A stretch of 10,497 nt of DNA, taken from contig CANREK010000030.1 in assembly GCA_947629605.1 (NCBI GenBank), positions 1-10,497 on the forward strand. Reading direction: 5' to 3'. A program made the translations under genes and the position numbers. Position 1 is the first letter of the stretch. Each line of letters opens with the position of its first letter. The stretch comes from an uncultured Clostridia bacterium. Its GTDB lineage: Bacteria; Bacillota; Clostridia; Christensenellales; Borkfalkiaceae. Positions 1-6,800 of the stretch are shown in pieces. Below the pieces are notes generated by a model that searched no databases, was not told the origin of the DNA, and was given only the letters and a program-made list of their open reading frames with translations.

Positions 1-941
1 CGCCCATCGGCAAGGACGACAGCGAAAACGTCGAGCGCAAGCGCTTTTTGGAGCCCAAGACGCCCGACTTCGAGGTGCCCTATCATCTCGATATCTTGGA
101 AAAACTCGGGGGCATCGACATCGACAGCGCCCGCCGCACGAGCGGACAGGGATTCTACTATCTGACGGGCGACATCGCGAGACTGCACTCCGCGGTCCTC
201 ACCTATGCGCGGGACTTCATGATCGATAAGGGCTTCACCTACTGCATTCCGCCCTACATGATCCGCTCCTCCGTCGTCTCCGGTGTCATGAGCTTTGAGG
301 AGATGGACGGCATGATGTATAAGATCGAGGGAGAGGACCTGTACCTCATCGGCACGAGCGAACACTCCATGATCGGCCGCTTTATGGGGCAGACCGTCGA
401 CGAAAAACAGCTCCCCCTAACGCTGACGAGCTATTCGCCCTGTTTCAGAAAGGAGAAGGGCGCCCACGGCATCGAGGAGAGGGGCATCTATCGCATCCAT
501 CAATTCGAAAAGCAGGAGATGATCGTCATCTGCAAACCCGAAGAGAGCGAGGCGTGGTACGAAAAATTGTGGCAGTATACGGTGGAACTCTTCGTCTCCA
601 TGGGCATTCCCGTGCGGCAGCTCGAATGCTGCTCGGGGGACCTTGCCGACCTCAAATACAGGAGCTGCGATGTCGAGGCGTGGTCGCCCCGCCAGCAGAA
701 ATATTTTGAGGTGGGGTCCTGTTCCAACCTCACCGACGCACAGGCACGCAGGCTCGGCATCCGCTATAAGACGGACAAGGGCACGGCGTATGCGCATACG
801 CTCAACAATACCGTCGTTGCGCCGCCCCGCATGCTCATCGCGTTCGTGGAGAACCACCTGAACGCCGACGGCAGTGTCGAGATCCCCGAAGTCCTTTGGC
901 CTTACATGGGCGGGAAAAAGAGGATCGATGTAAAAATTTGA
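1..941 (+). CDS. serS: Seryl-tRNA synthetase, 5'-truncated by the window edge
   Basis: Cytoplasmic class II aminoacyl-tRNA synthetase that charges tRNA-Ser with serine using ATP. The frame is open from base 3 to the TGA at 939-941, giving about 312 residues. The N-terminal tRNA-binding coiled coil and the real start lie outside the window; the visible part begins near the linker (PIGKDDSENVE). Seen: class II motif 2 with CFRKEKG around 441-461, followed by GIYRIHQFEKQE, and motif 3 around 804-857, where R (828-830) sits in the APPRML context. The serine-site stretch GTSEHSM and the segment EVGSCSNLTDAQARRLGIR are also typical of SerRS. The motif 2 loop (GAHGIEERGIYRIHQ) differs from the usual Bacillus/E. 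coli form (GSAGRDTRGLIRQHQ) and looks closer to the SerRS of archaea and some clostridia; that comparison is from memory. No clear rho-independent terminator follows; dispersed repeats begin two bases after the stop. Confidence 0.96.
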   Translation, partial: PIGKDDSENVERKRFLEPKTPDFEVPYHLDILEKLGGIDIDSARRTSGQGFYYLTGDIARLHSAVLTYARDFMIDKGFTYCIPPYMIRSSVVSGVMSFEEMDGMMYKIEGEDLYLIGTSEHSMIGRFMGQTVDEKQLPLTLTSYSPCFRKEKGAHGIEERGIYRIHQFEKQEMIVICKPEESEAWYEKLWQYTVELFVSMGIPVRQLECCSGDLADLKYRSCDVEAWSPRQQKYFEVGSCSNLTDAQARRLGIRYKTDKGTAYAHTLNNTVVAPPRMLIAFVENHLNADGSVEIPEVLWPYMGGKKRIDVKI

Positions 942-942
942 G

Positions 943-1059
943 AATTAAAAATTAAAAATGAAAAATTGAGGTGGGGGAATGCATAGCGTGCGCCGCGGCG
1001 CACGCTCATGCTGACCCTGAGCGTAGCCGAAGGGGAAGCATCCCATTAAACCTACGGAG
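943..1059 (-). repeat. Modular dispersed repeat, copy A
   Basis: Read on the minus strand this copy matches the element at 3697-3804 block by block. The blocks are an identical 25-nt block (1035-1059), an identical 11-nt block CAGCATGAGCG (1003-1013), a 7-nt block GCATTCC (976-982), and an identical 24-nt A/T block (943-966). The segments between them differ in sequence and length. The variable core here is a perfect 22-nt palindrome at 985-1006, centred on CCGCGG, where copy B has a different hairpin. The spacer CCCTGAGCGTAGCCGAAGGG (1015-1034) is absent from copy B. The element starts two bases after the serS stop codon. Inferred to be a non-coding, non-autonomous dispersed element; no protein or RNA family was recognised. 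Confidence 0.75.
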
Positions 1060-1238
1060 CACAATGTTACTCCGCCCGTTTGCCGGGATTCTAACTTCGC
1101 GCCAAGAGCGGCGCTCGTGCCGCCCTTAGACGCCATAAAGAACGTGCGGGCGGGGCGGTTCGCTACGCTCCCTCAGAATGAGCGGGGTTGCTCATTCCCA
1201 TCGCCCTTGCAAAGAAATGTTCGAAACTATTCCCAATC

Positions 1239-1306
1239 TACTGCGCGTGGCAGGGTCTCCCTGCCTAAGCGCACCCTATTTGGTACCCTACGGGAACCTT
1301 AATGTC
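1239..1306 (-). repeat. 68-bp repeat, copy 1 (inverted relative to copy 2)
   Basis: The reverse complement of 1239-1306 is identical over all 68 bases to 10327-10394; identity stops abruptly at both ends. Inside it is a perfect 7-bp stem with a 3-nt loop (GGCAGGGTCTCCCTGCC, 1249-1265). A second, imperfect hairpin (GGTACCCTACGGGAACC, 1282-1298) carries a single mismatch pair. It lacks a T-tract, so it is not a standard terminator. It carries no gene. Confidence 0.9.
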
Positions 1307-1365
1307 TGAATGAAAGGCGGAGCTGGTGGCAGCGGAGTAAAAGTGAATTACGGGAATTAACCCCT

Positions 1366-1401
1366 CGATGAATTCTTTTCGCTCTTGAAAAGAATTCATC
1401 G
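1366..1401 (+). promoter_or_regulatory. Perfect 15-bp-stem hairpin just upstream of the exonuclease start
   Basis: CGATGAATTCTTTTC (1366-1380) and GAAAAGAATTCATCG (1387-1401) are exact reverse complements around a 6-nt loop, GCTCTT. The right arm ends 11 bases before the ATG at 1413, and the only purine-rich ribosome-site-like bases (GAAAG at 1401-1405) start at its base. No T-run follows on either strand, so it is unlikely to be an intrinsic terminator. It could be a 5'-UTR structure limiting translation, a protein-binding inverted repeat, or the residue of a mobile element. The function is inferred only. Confidence 0.6.
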
Positions 1402-1412
1402 AAAGATTTTGT

Positions 1413-2369
1413 ATGCAGTATGTCTTTTTCGATATAGAATGCGCGTGCGTATTCAAAAATGTGGCAAAGATGTGCGCGTTCGGATATGTTGTCACGGACG
1501 CCGATTTTGCCGTACTCGAAAAAGAGGACATCCTCATCGATCCGCGCGGGAAATTCCGCCTCACCGACCGCAAGGGCAAGGAGGGGCTGGTGCTTCCCTA
1601 TGAGTATGAGGACTTCAAAAAATACCCGCCTTTCCCCGCGGCGTACCGAAAAATCAAGCACTTATTGGAGAATAAAGAGGCCATCGTGCTCGGCCATGCG
1701 ACGCTCAACGACGTCAATTATCTCAATCTCGAAACCAAGCGCTACCATCTTCCCTCCTTCCGTTTCAAGTGGCACGACACGCAGTTCTTTTGGATGAATA
1801 CCGAAGAGAGCTACGAGCGGCAGGTGGGGCTCGGCGTCATGGCGGAGGCCCTCGGGGTGGAATTCACGCCGCACCGCGCCGTCGACGATGCCTTCGCCAC
1901 GATGAAGGTCTGCGAAGCGCTCTGCCGCCGCGAGGGGGTCAATGTGCCCGAGCTCGTCGAAAAATACGGCATCCGTGCGGGGAAGATCGACAATTATCAG
2001 ATCAAGACGCCCGATTCCGTGGGGCTCCGCCGCCACATCGAGGAGAAGGCGACCCAAAAGGCGGAGCACGCCAAGGCGCACGAGGCATTCTACCGCGTCG
2101 TCAACAAGCACATGAACAGGCGCAAGAAGGGGGGCACCCTCGAAGGGAAAGTATTCTGCTTCTCCAAGGATGTCGAGGATGAAGTGGAGATCTCCACCAA
2201 ACTTGTCCGCGCCATCTTTGAGGCGGGCGGAAAGTACACTTCGCACCCCGGGGAATGCAACGTCTACATCGCCCGCGGCAAGGGCGGCGTCAGATACCAG
2301 AGCGCGATGGGCGTCGGCGCGGCGTTCATCCCCCTCGACCAGATCGAGGCCGCCATGATGGCAGAATAA
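1413..2369 (+). CDS. DEDDh 3'-5' exonuclease (DnaQ-like) with C-terminal BRCT-like domain
   Basis: A 318-residue cytosolic protein, predicted to degrade single-stranded or frayed DNA (or RNA) ends from the 3' side with two metal ions. Exo I is FDIEC with D7 and E9. Exo II is LGHATLNDVNYL with D100. Exo III is HRAVDDA with H154 and D159 in the H-x4-D spacing of the DEDDh branch. A Lys/Glu/His-rich helical linker (about 205-240) leads to a BRCT-like domain at about 242-310 (LEGKVFCFS, AGGKYTS, NVYIARGKGG). BRCT modules bind DNA ends or partner proteins, so this may direct the nuclease to nicks or breaks (inferred). It lacks polymerase or helicase domains and is longer than a bare DnaQ epsilon subunit. 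The ATG is chosen because the Exo I strand starts there; the ribosome site is weak and abuts the hairpin at 1366-1401. The methyltransferase begins 22 bases after the stop, so the two are probably one transcript. Confidence 0.92.
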   Translation: MQYVFFDIECACVFKNVAKMCAFGYVVTDADFAVLEKEDILIDPRGKFRLTDRKGKEGLVLPYEYEDFKKYPPFPAAYRKIKHLLENKEAIVLGHATLNDVNYLNLETKRYHLPSFRFKWHDTQFFWMNTEESYERQVGLGVMAEALGVEFTPHRAVDDAFATMKVCEALCRREGVNVPELVEKYGIRAGKIDNYQIKTPDSVGLRRHIEEKATQKAEHAKAHEAFYRVVNKHMNRRKKGGTLEGKVFCFSKDVEDEVEISTKLVRAIFEAGGKYTSHPGECNVYIARGKGGVRYQSAMGVGAAFIPLDQIEAAMMAE

Positions 2370-2391
2370 CAGGGATTCGATCAAATCGTCT

Positions 2392-3684
2392 ATGGATTCT
2401 CTTCCCGAAAAATTTTTGAAACGCATGCAGGAAAGGCTGGGTGAAAGTTACCCCGCCTTTTTGGCATCCTATGAAAATCCGCCCGTCAAGGGGCTCCGCG
2501 TCAACACGCTCAAACTTTCCCGCGAGGCGTTTTCCGCACTTGCGCCCGCGGAATTTTGTCTCGGCGACGAGATCGGCGAAAGCGGGTTCTACACCGAGGG
2601 GGAAAAGCTCGGCGCCCACCCCTATCACTTTATGGGGCTCTTTTACATGCAGGAACCCTCGGCGATGACCGTCGGCGATCTCTTGGAAAACTGCGGCCCC
2701 CGCGTGCTCGACCTCTGCGCCGCGCCCGGCGGAAAAACCACACATATTGCGCAAAAAATGGGGGGCGAGGGGATCCTTATAGCCAATGAGATCGACTACG
2801 CGCGGGCGAAAATTTTGTCGGAAAATGTCGAACGCATGGGCATCAAAAATTGCGCCGTCGTCTCTGCGGACCCCGAGACGCTTGCCCGAAAATTTCCCGC
2901 ATATTTCGACCTCATCCTCGTCGATGCGCCCTGCTCGGGCGAGGGGATGTTCAAAAAGGAGAAAAGCGCCATTCCCGAATGGAGCGAGGAGAATGTCAAA
3001 ATGTGCGCCGCGCGGCAGAAAGGCATCCTCGACTGCGCCGCACGCATGCTCCGCACGGGCGGGCAGATCGTCTATTCCACCTGCACCTTTGCCGAGGAAG
3101 AGGACGAGTGGCAGATCGACGGATTTTTGGCGGCGCACCCCGATTTTTCGCGACTTATGCAGCGAAAACTCTATCCGCACGAGTTCAAGGGCGAGGGGCA
3201 TTTTGCGGCGTTTTTGGAGAAGTCGCCCGCCCCCGCCGACCCCCGCCTCAAACCTTTCCATATTCAAAAAAACGCGGCGGCGAAGAGGGCGTTCGCGGCG
3301 TTCTGCGCCGACTTTTTCGGCGGATTTGTCCCCGAAGGCGACATCCACACCCTCGCGGACGGCAGGATGTACCTCGTTCCCGAGGGCATGCCCGACCTCA
3401 CGGGCGCCCATCTCCTGCGGGTCGGCGTTGCGCTCGGCGAATGGGACGGCAAAAATTTCAAACCCGCGCATGCCCTTGCGATGGCGTTCGGCGAAAAGGC
3501 AAAGAAAAAGATTCCCCTCACGATGGAGGAGGCGAAAAGATATCTGCGCGGTGAAACGCTTGCCCGTGACGCCGAAAACGGCTGGACGGTGCTCGTTTTG
3601 GATGGCTTCCCGCTCGGCCTCGGCAAGGCCGTCGGCGGCACCGTCAAGAACCATTACCCCAAGCCCTTGCGTTTGCGGGATTGA
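2392..3684 (+). CDS. RsmF/NOP2-type rRNA (cytosine-C5) methyltransferase
   Basis: A 430-residue cytosolic enzyme that transfers a methyl group from S-adenosylmethionine to C5 of a cytosine in rRNA; family members of this architecture modify 16S rRNA. Seen: an N-terminal RNA-binding segment with the conserved KGLRVNTLK (33-41); SAM motif I VLDLCAAPGGKTTH (105-118); ANEID (131-135); the motif IV active site DAPCSGEGMF with Cys181; and the motif VI active site YSTCTF with Cys231. The catalytic two-cysteine pair is therefore intact. The C-terminal part (about 335-430, ending GTVKNHYPKPLRLRD) resembles the RsmF C-terminal PUA-like RNA-binding region rather than the shorter RsmB/Sun form, whose NusB-like N-terminus is absent. 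The exact target cytosine cannot be read from sequence. The ribosome site before the ATG is poor, suggesting read-through or coupling from the exonuclease 22 bases upstream. Downstream lie the modular repeat copy B and a shared terminator. Confidence 0.94.
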   Translation: MDSLPEKFLKRMQERLGESYPAFLASYENPPVKGLRVNTLKLSREAFSALAPAEFCLGDEIGESGFYTEGEKLGAHPYHFMGLFYMQEPSAMTVGDLLENCGPRVLDLCAAPGGKTTHIAQKMGGEGILIANEIDYARAKILSENVERMGIKNCAVVSADPETLARKFPAYFDLILVDAPCSGEGMFKKEKSAIPEWSEENVKMCAARQKGILDCAARMLRTGGQIVYSTCTFAEEEDEWQIDGFLAAHPDFSRLMQRKLYPHEFKGEGHFAAFLEKSPAPADPRLKPFHIQKNAAAKRAFAAFCADFFGGFVPEGDIHTLADGRMYLVPEGMPDLTGAHLLRVGVALGEWDGKNFKPAHALAMAFGEKAKKKIPLTMEEAKRYLRGETLARDAENGWTVLVLDGFPLGLGKAVGGTVKNHYPKPLRLRD

Positions 3685-3696
3685 AGAGGGGCGTTA

Positions 3697-3804
3697 CTCC
3701 GTAGGTTTAATGGGATGCTTCACATGCGTTCAGCATGAGCGGCGGGACAGTGCCCCGCCGCATTCCAAATTATCCACCGCATTTTTCATTTTTAATTTTT
3801 AATT
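3697..3804 (+). repeat. Modular dispersed repeat, copy B
   Basis: Plus-strand counterpart of copy A. The shared blocks, in order, are 25 nt at 3697-3721, CAGCATGAGCG at 3731-3741, GCATTCC at 3760-3766 and 24 nt of A/T-rich sequence at 3781-3804. Its variable core is a hairpin, GGCGGGACAGTGCCCCGCC (3741-3759, eight pairs with one mismatch), unrelated in sequence to the palindrome in copy A. It begins 12 bases after the methyltransferase stop and ends just before the terminator. Together A and B form an inverted pair flanking the exonuclease-methyltransferase genes. Confidence 0.75.
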
Positions 3805-3810
3805 TTCAAT

Positions 3811-3849
3811 AAAAAAACACCCCCTCGGGATGAGGGGGTGAAGTTTTTT
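3811..3849. terminator. Bidirectional rho-independent terminator between convergent genes
   Basis: CACCCCCTC (3818-3826) and GAGGGGGTG (3832-3840) form a perfect 9-bp stem with a GGGAT loop. On the minus strand the stem is followed at once by seven Ts (3817-3811), a strong terminator for the surface-protein gene ending at 3848. On the plus strand it is followed by AAG and six Ts (3844-3849), so it can also stop transcription coming from the methyltransferase. Confidence 0.9.
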
Positions 3850-6800
3850 ACTCATTGTAAGGATCGTAATCATCCTTGGGTGCTTTTGTTTCCTCCGCGG
3901 GTTCGGCGGGAGCTTCCGTCACGGGTTTGAGATTCTTTGCCTTCTTGACCTTCTTGGCCTTCTTGGCGGGAGCGCCGTTCTTGCGTCTCTTGCTGAGGAC
4001 CGCGCGGACGATGACTGCCACGACGGCGACGATGGTCACGATCGCGAGGATCGAGGAAGAGAGCACGAGCCAGATGTTCGTCTGGGAATCGGCAGCCGTG
4101 TCGGTCTCGTCATCGGTGTCGGTATCGGCGTCGGTGTCGGGCTCGTAGGGCGTGACGCTCTCTTCGAGCGGGGTATAGTCGAGATAGATCGAGTAGGAAG
4201 GATTTGCGCCTGCGCCGTAGACACGGCCGTCGGTGTCGAAGCACTTCAAGTAGACCGTGCCTTCGCTGTGCGAGGACTGCGTGTAATTCTGCCATCTGCT
4301 GTACTCTACGCCGTCGTGCTCGCTGTCGTGGCGGAGATAGTTCGCCGAATCATAGAACGTGAAGGTGTAGTAGAGAGCAAGTTCGCCTCTGAGCTTTTCG
4401 GGATCGCTCTCGTCGAGGTTGCTGTCCGATTCGAGAAGGAGATCCTGCGCCTCGTCGCGGAGACTGTCGTAGTTGGAGACGGAGGCGGAGTTGTAGGCGT
4501 CAAAGAACACATATCCGCCCGCGGGGATACTGCTGTTCTCGTCGAAACGGTCGCCCGCCCAAACTTCGATACGGTAGGTCTTGGCGCTGCTGCCCGTGCG
4601 GACATAGAAGTTGACGGTCGCCCACTTGTCGCCCGTGCCGCTGACCTTGATGACGCTCTCGTAAGCGGAAGCGTTCAGTGCCGCATAGTCGTAGTGAAGG
4701 ATGGACTTCTCTTGATAGGTCGAGGGCAGCTGGTACACGCGCTGCGAGTAGGTGTAAGTGCCGTCGGTGTTTTCGGTGCGGTAGCCGTAGTACCCGTTAT
4801 TATTATAGTAGAATGCAACGACGCCGCTCTCGGTGAGGAGATTCTTTGTGCCCTCTTCCACGGTATAGTTGTTGAGGTTGGCGTAGAACTTCTTATCCGT
4901 CGTGTCGGCAGAGGTGTAGAGGCCGTTGGATTCGAGATAATAGAGGACATCCGTCTTTTTGTTGAAGTCCGCGCTGTCGGGGTCGCAGCGGAGAATGTTG
5001 CCGTCATCGTCATACCAATAGGTCCACTTGGGAACGGAGGGAGCAAGTTTTTTGTTGAGCCCGCCGGTGGGATCGGAGGAATCGATGAGGTAGACATACG
5101 CCGTGGTGTTTTGGGCGACCTTGACGCGGAGGGAAATGCGCTGTGAGGTGTTGGCCGAGATCGAGGTCTCCATCGTACGGCTGAAATATCCGTAGGGAGC
5201 GGTCGAATGATCGGTGCGGGTGTTCATGATGACGAGGGGCTGGTTGGCCTCGACGGGACCCGTACCGCCCTGTTCGCCGAAGATCTTGCCCCACCATTCG
5301 TTGGGATCGGTGGTCGAGCCCGCGATGTTGTTGAGCTTTGCCGCCCAAGCGGGAGCATCTTCGCCCTGCGCGGTCTCCATATAGGTCTTGGCATATTCCT
5401 TTCTGAGAAGGCCTGCCTCAACGCCATCGGGCTTCTCGTTGGCCTTGCCGTCTTTATCGAAGATGTTGGACCCCGCGACGCCGCCGATGAAGGAGGAGGG
5501 AGCCGCAAGCTCTTCCTTGATGTTGGAGGAAGCTTCCGCCGTGTCGAAACGGGTGTCGTTCTTGACGGTGGAGGTGAGGGTGACCTTCTTTGCATAGGTG
5601 CCCGTGGAGGCGTAGCTGTACTGCGTCTTGGTGAGCTCCATCACCTTGAAGTCGGTGAAGGCGGCGTACCCGTCGGCGTAGCTCGAAGCATCGGTCCCCT
5701 GCACGGTCGTCGTGCCGAAGGTGAATTTGAGGTAGAACGTCTTGGTGAGGTCGGTATCGTTGGAGACGATGAAGAAGCACTGCACCCAGCCGTCGTAGAT
5801 ATCGGTGAGGTCGTCGTTGATCGTGACGGGGGAGACCGTCTTGCTGTCGAAGGGGGAGATGGCCGTCGTGTTGTCGCCGTCGACGAGCGTGACGCCCGCG
5901 CCCGACCTTCCCGTGGGCACATCCCACGTCTTGACGAAGAAGGAGACGAGTTTGCGCGTATTTGCGGGAAGGGTGAAGGTGCCCGCCGTCGACTCGTCGT
6001 TATTTTTCATCGTGGCCGTGTAGGCCGCGCCGTTGGTGGAGAGGAGCATGAGAACGTTGGTATTGTTCTTTTCCTCTTCGCTGTTGCCGAAGGGGAACTC
6101 TGCGAAGTCCTTTTCGAACACGGCTTTGAGGTAGCTGTTGCCCATGCCTTCTTTGAGCTGTTGATAGGTGTACAGGCCGACGACGCTCTGCTTGTCCCTG
6201 GGCGTCGTGCCGTCGTTGCGATTGTCCTTGATGAAGGATTCGTACGTTGTCCGCCCCGAGACCTCGGTGGTGAGGGCGTAGTCGAGCGAGACGGCATTCG
6301 TGCTTGTATCGAATTTGAGATCGGCAAAGTCCTCGGAGAGAAGGTCGAGCGCATAGGCGGTCTTTTGCGGATCCTTTTGCTCGTCGCGGTTGAAGAGCTT
6401 GTCGTCGGGATCGGAGTTGATGTTGCAGCTGTAATCGTTGCCGATGCCGAGTTCCTTGACCTTTGCCTCGTAGTCGGAGGCCTTCATCTTGGTGACGGTG
6501 ACGTCGTCGAAGAAGGCGTAACCCTCGACATTTTCGTAGCGGTTATCGGAAGAGGTGCCCTGCCCGAGCCCGAGCTTGATGCGGAAGGTCGTGCTCGCAT
6601 AGGTGTTGGCGCGGATATAGACGGTGTACTGCTGCCATTCGCCCCGCGTGTTGATGTTTTTGATCTGCATCTCGGAGAGGGTCGTGCCGCCGACGGTGTT
6701 GATGACGCCGACATAGGCGCCGCCCTTGGTCTTTAACAGTTCCTTCTCGCCCGAGGTGAGCCCGGTGTCGAACCAGTGATAGAGGTCGTCGGTGCGGACC

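Larger units (their letters stand above)
942..1412. other. Gene-free repeat-rich spacer between serS and the exonuclease
   Basis: This 471-base stretch holds no convincing gene; short open frames here have no ribosome site and no recognisable protein. It is a patchwork of palindromes: the modular element at 943-1059, an 8-bp-stem hairpin with a GGGGTT loop at 1176-1197, the 68-bp repeat at 1239-1306, and the long hairpin at 1366-1401. The piece CGCTACGCTCCCTCAGAATG (1161-1180) resembles short interspersed sequences common in Clostridia intergenic DNA (from memory). I could not find a good -35/-10 pair for the downstream exonuclease, nor a classical serS terminator with a T-tract. Confidence 0.6.

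Noticed and set aside
942..1412. Possible tRNA, riboswitch or small protein in the serS-exonuclease spacer
   Set aside because: No cloverleaf, CCA-end context or known aptamer pattern was seen, and the short frames lack ribosome sites. The structure is explained by dispersed repeats.
2326..3654. Minus-strand open frame of 442 codons opposite the methyltransferase
   Set aside because: Shadow of the plus-strand gene, whose SAM motif and both catalytic cysteines are intact.
5207..6736. Long plus-strand open frame (509 codons) opposite the surface-protein gene
   Set aside because: It lies wholly antisense to a gene with a signal peptide, membrane anchor, promoter and ribosome site. Its translation is a low-complexity Val/Gly/Glu/Asp-rich sequence typical of the complement of GC-rich coding DNA.
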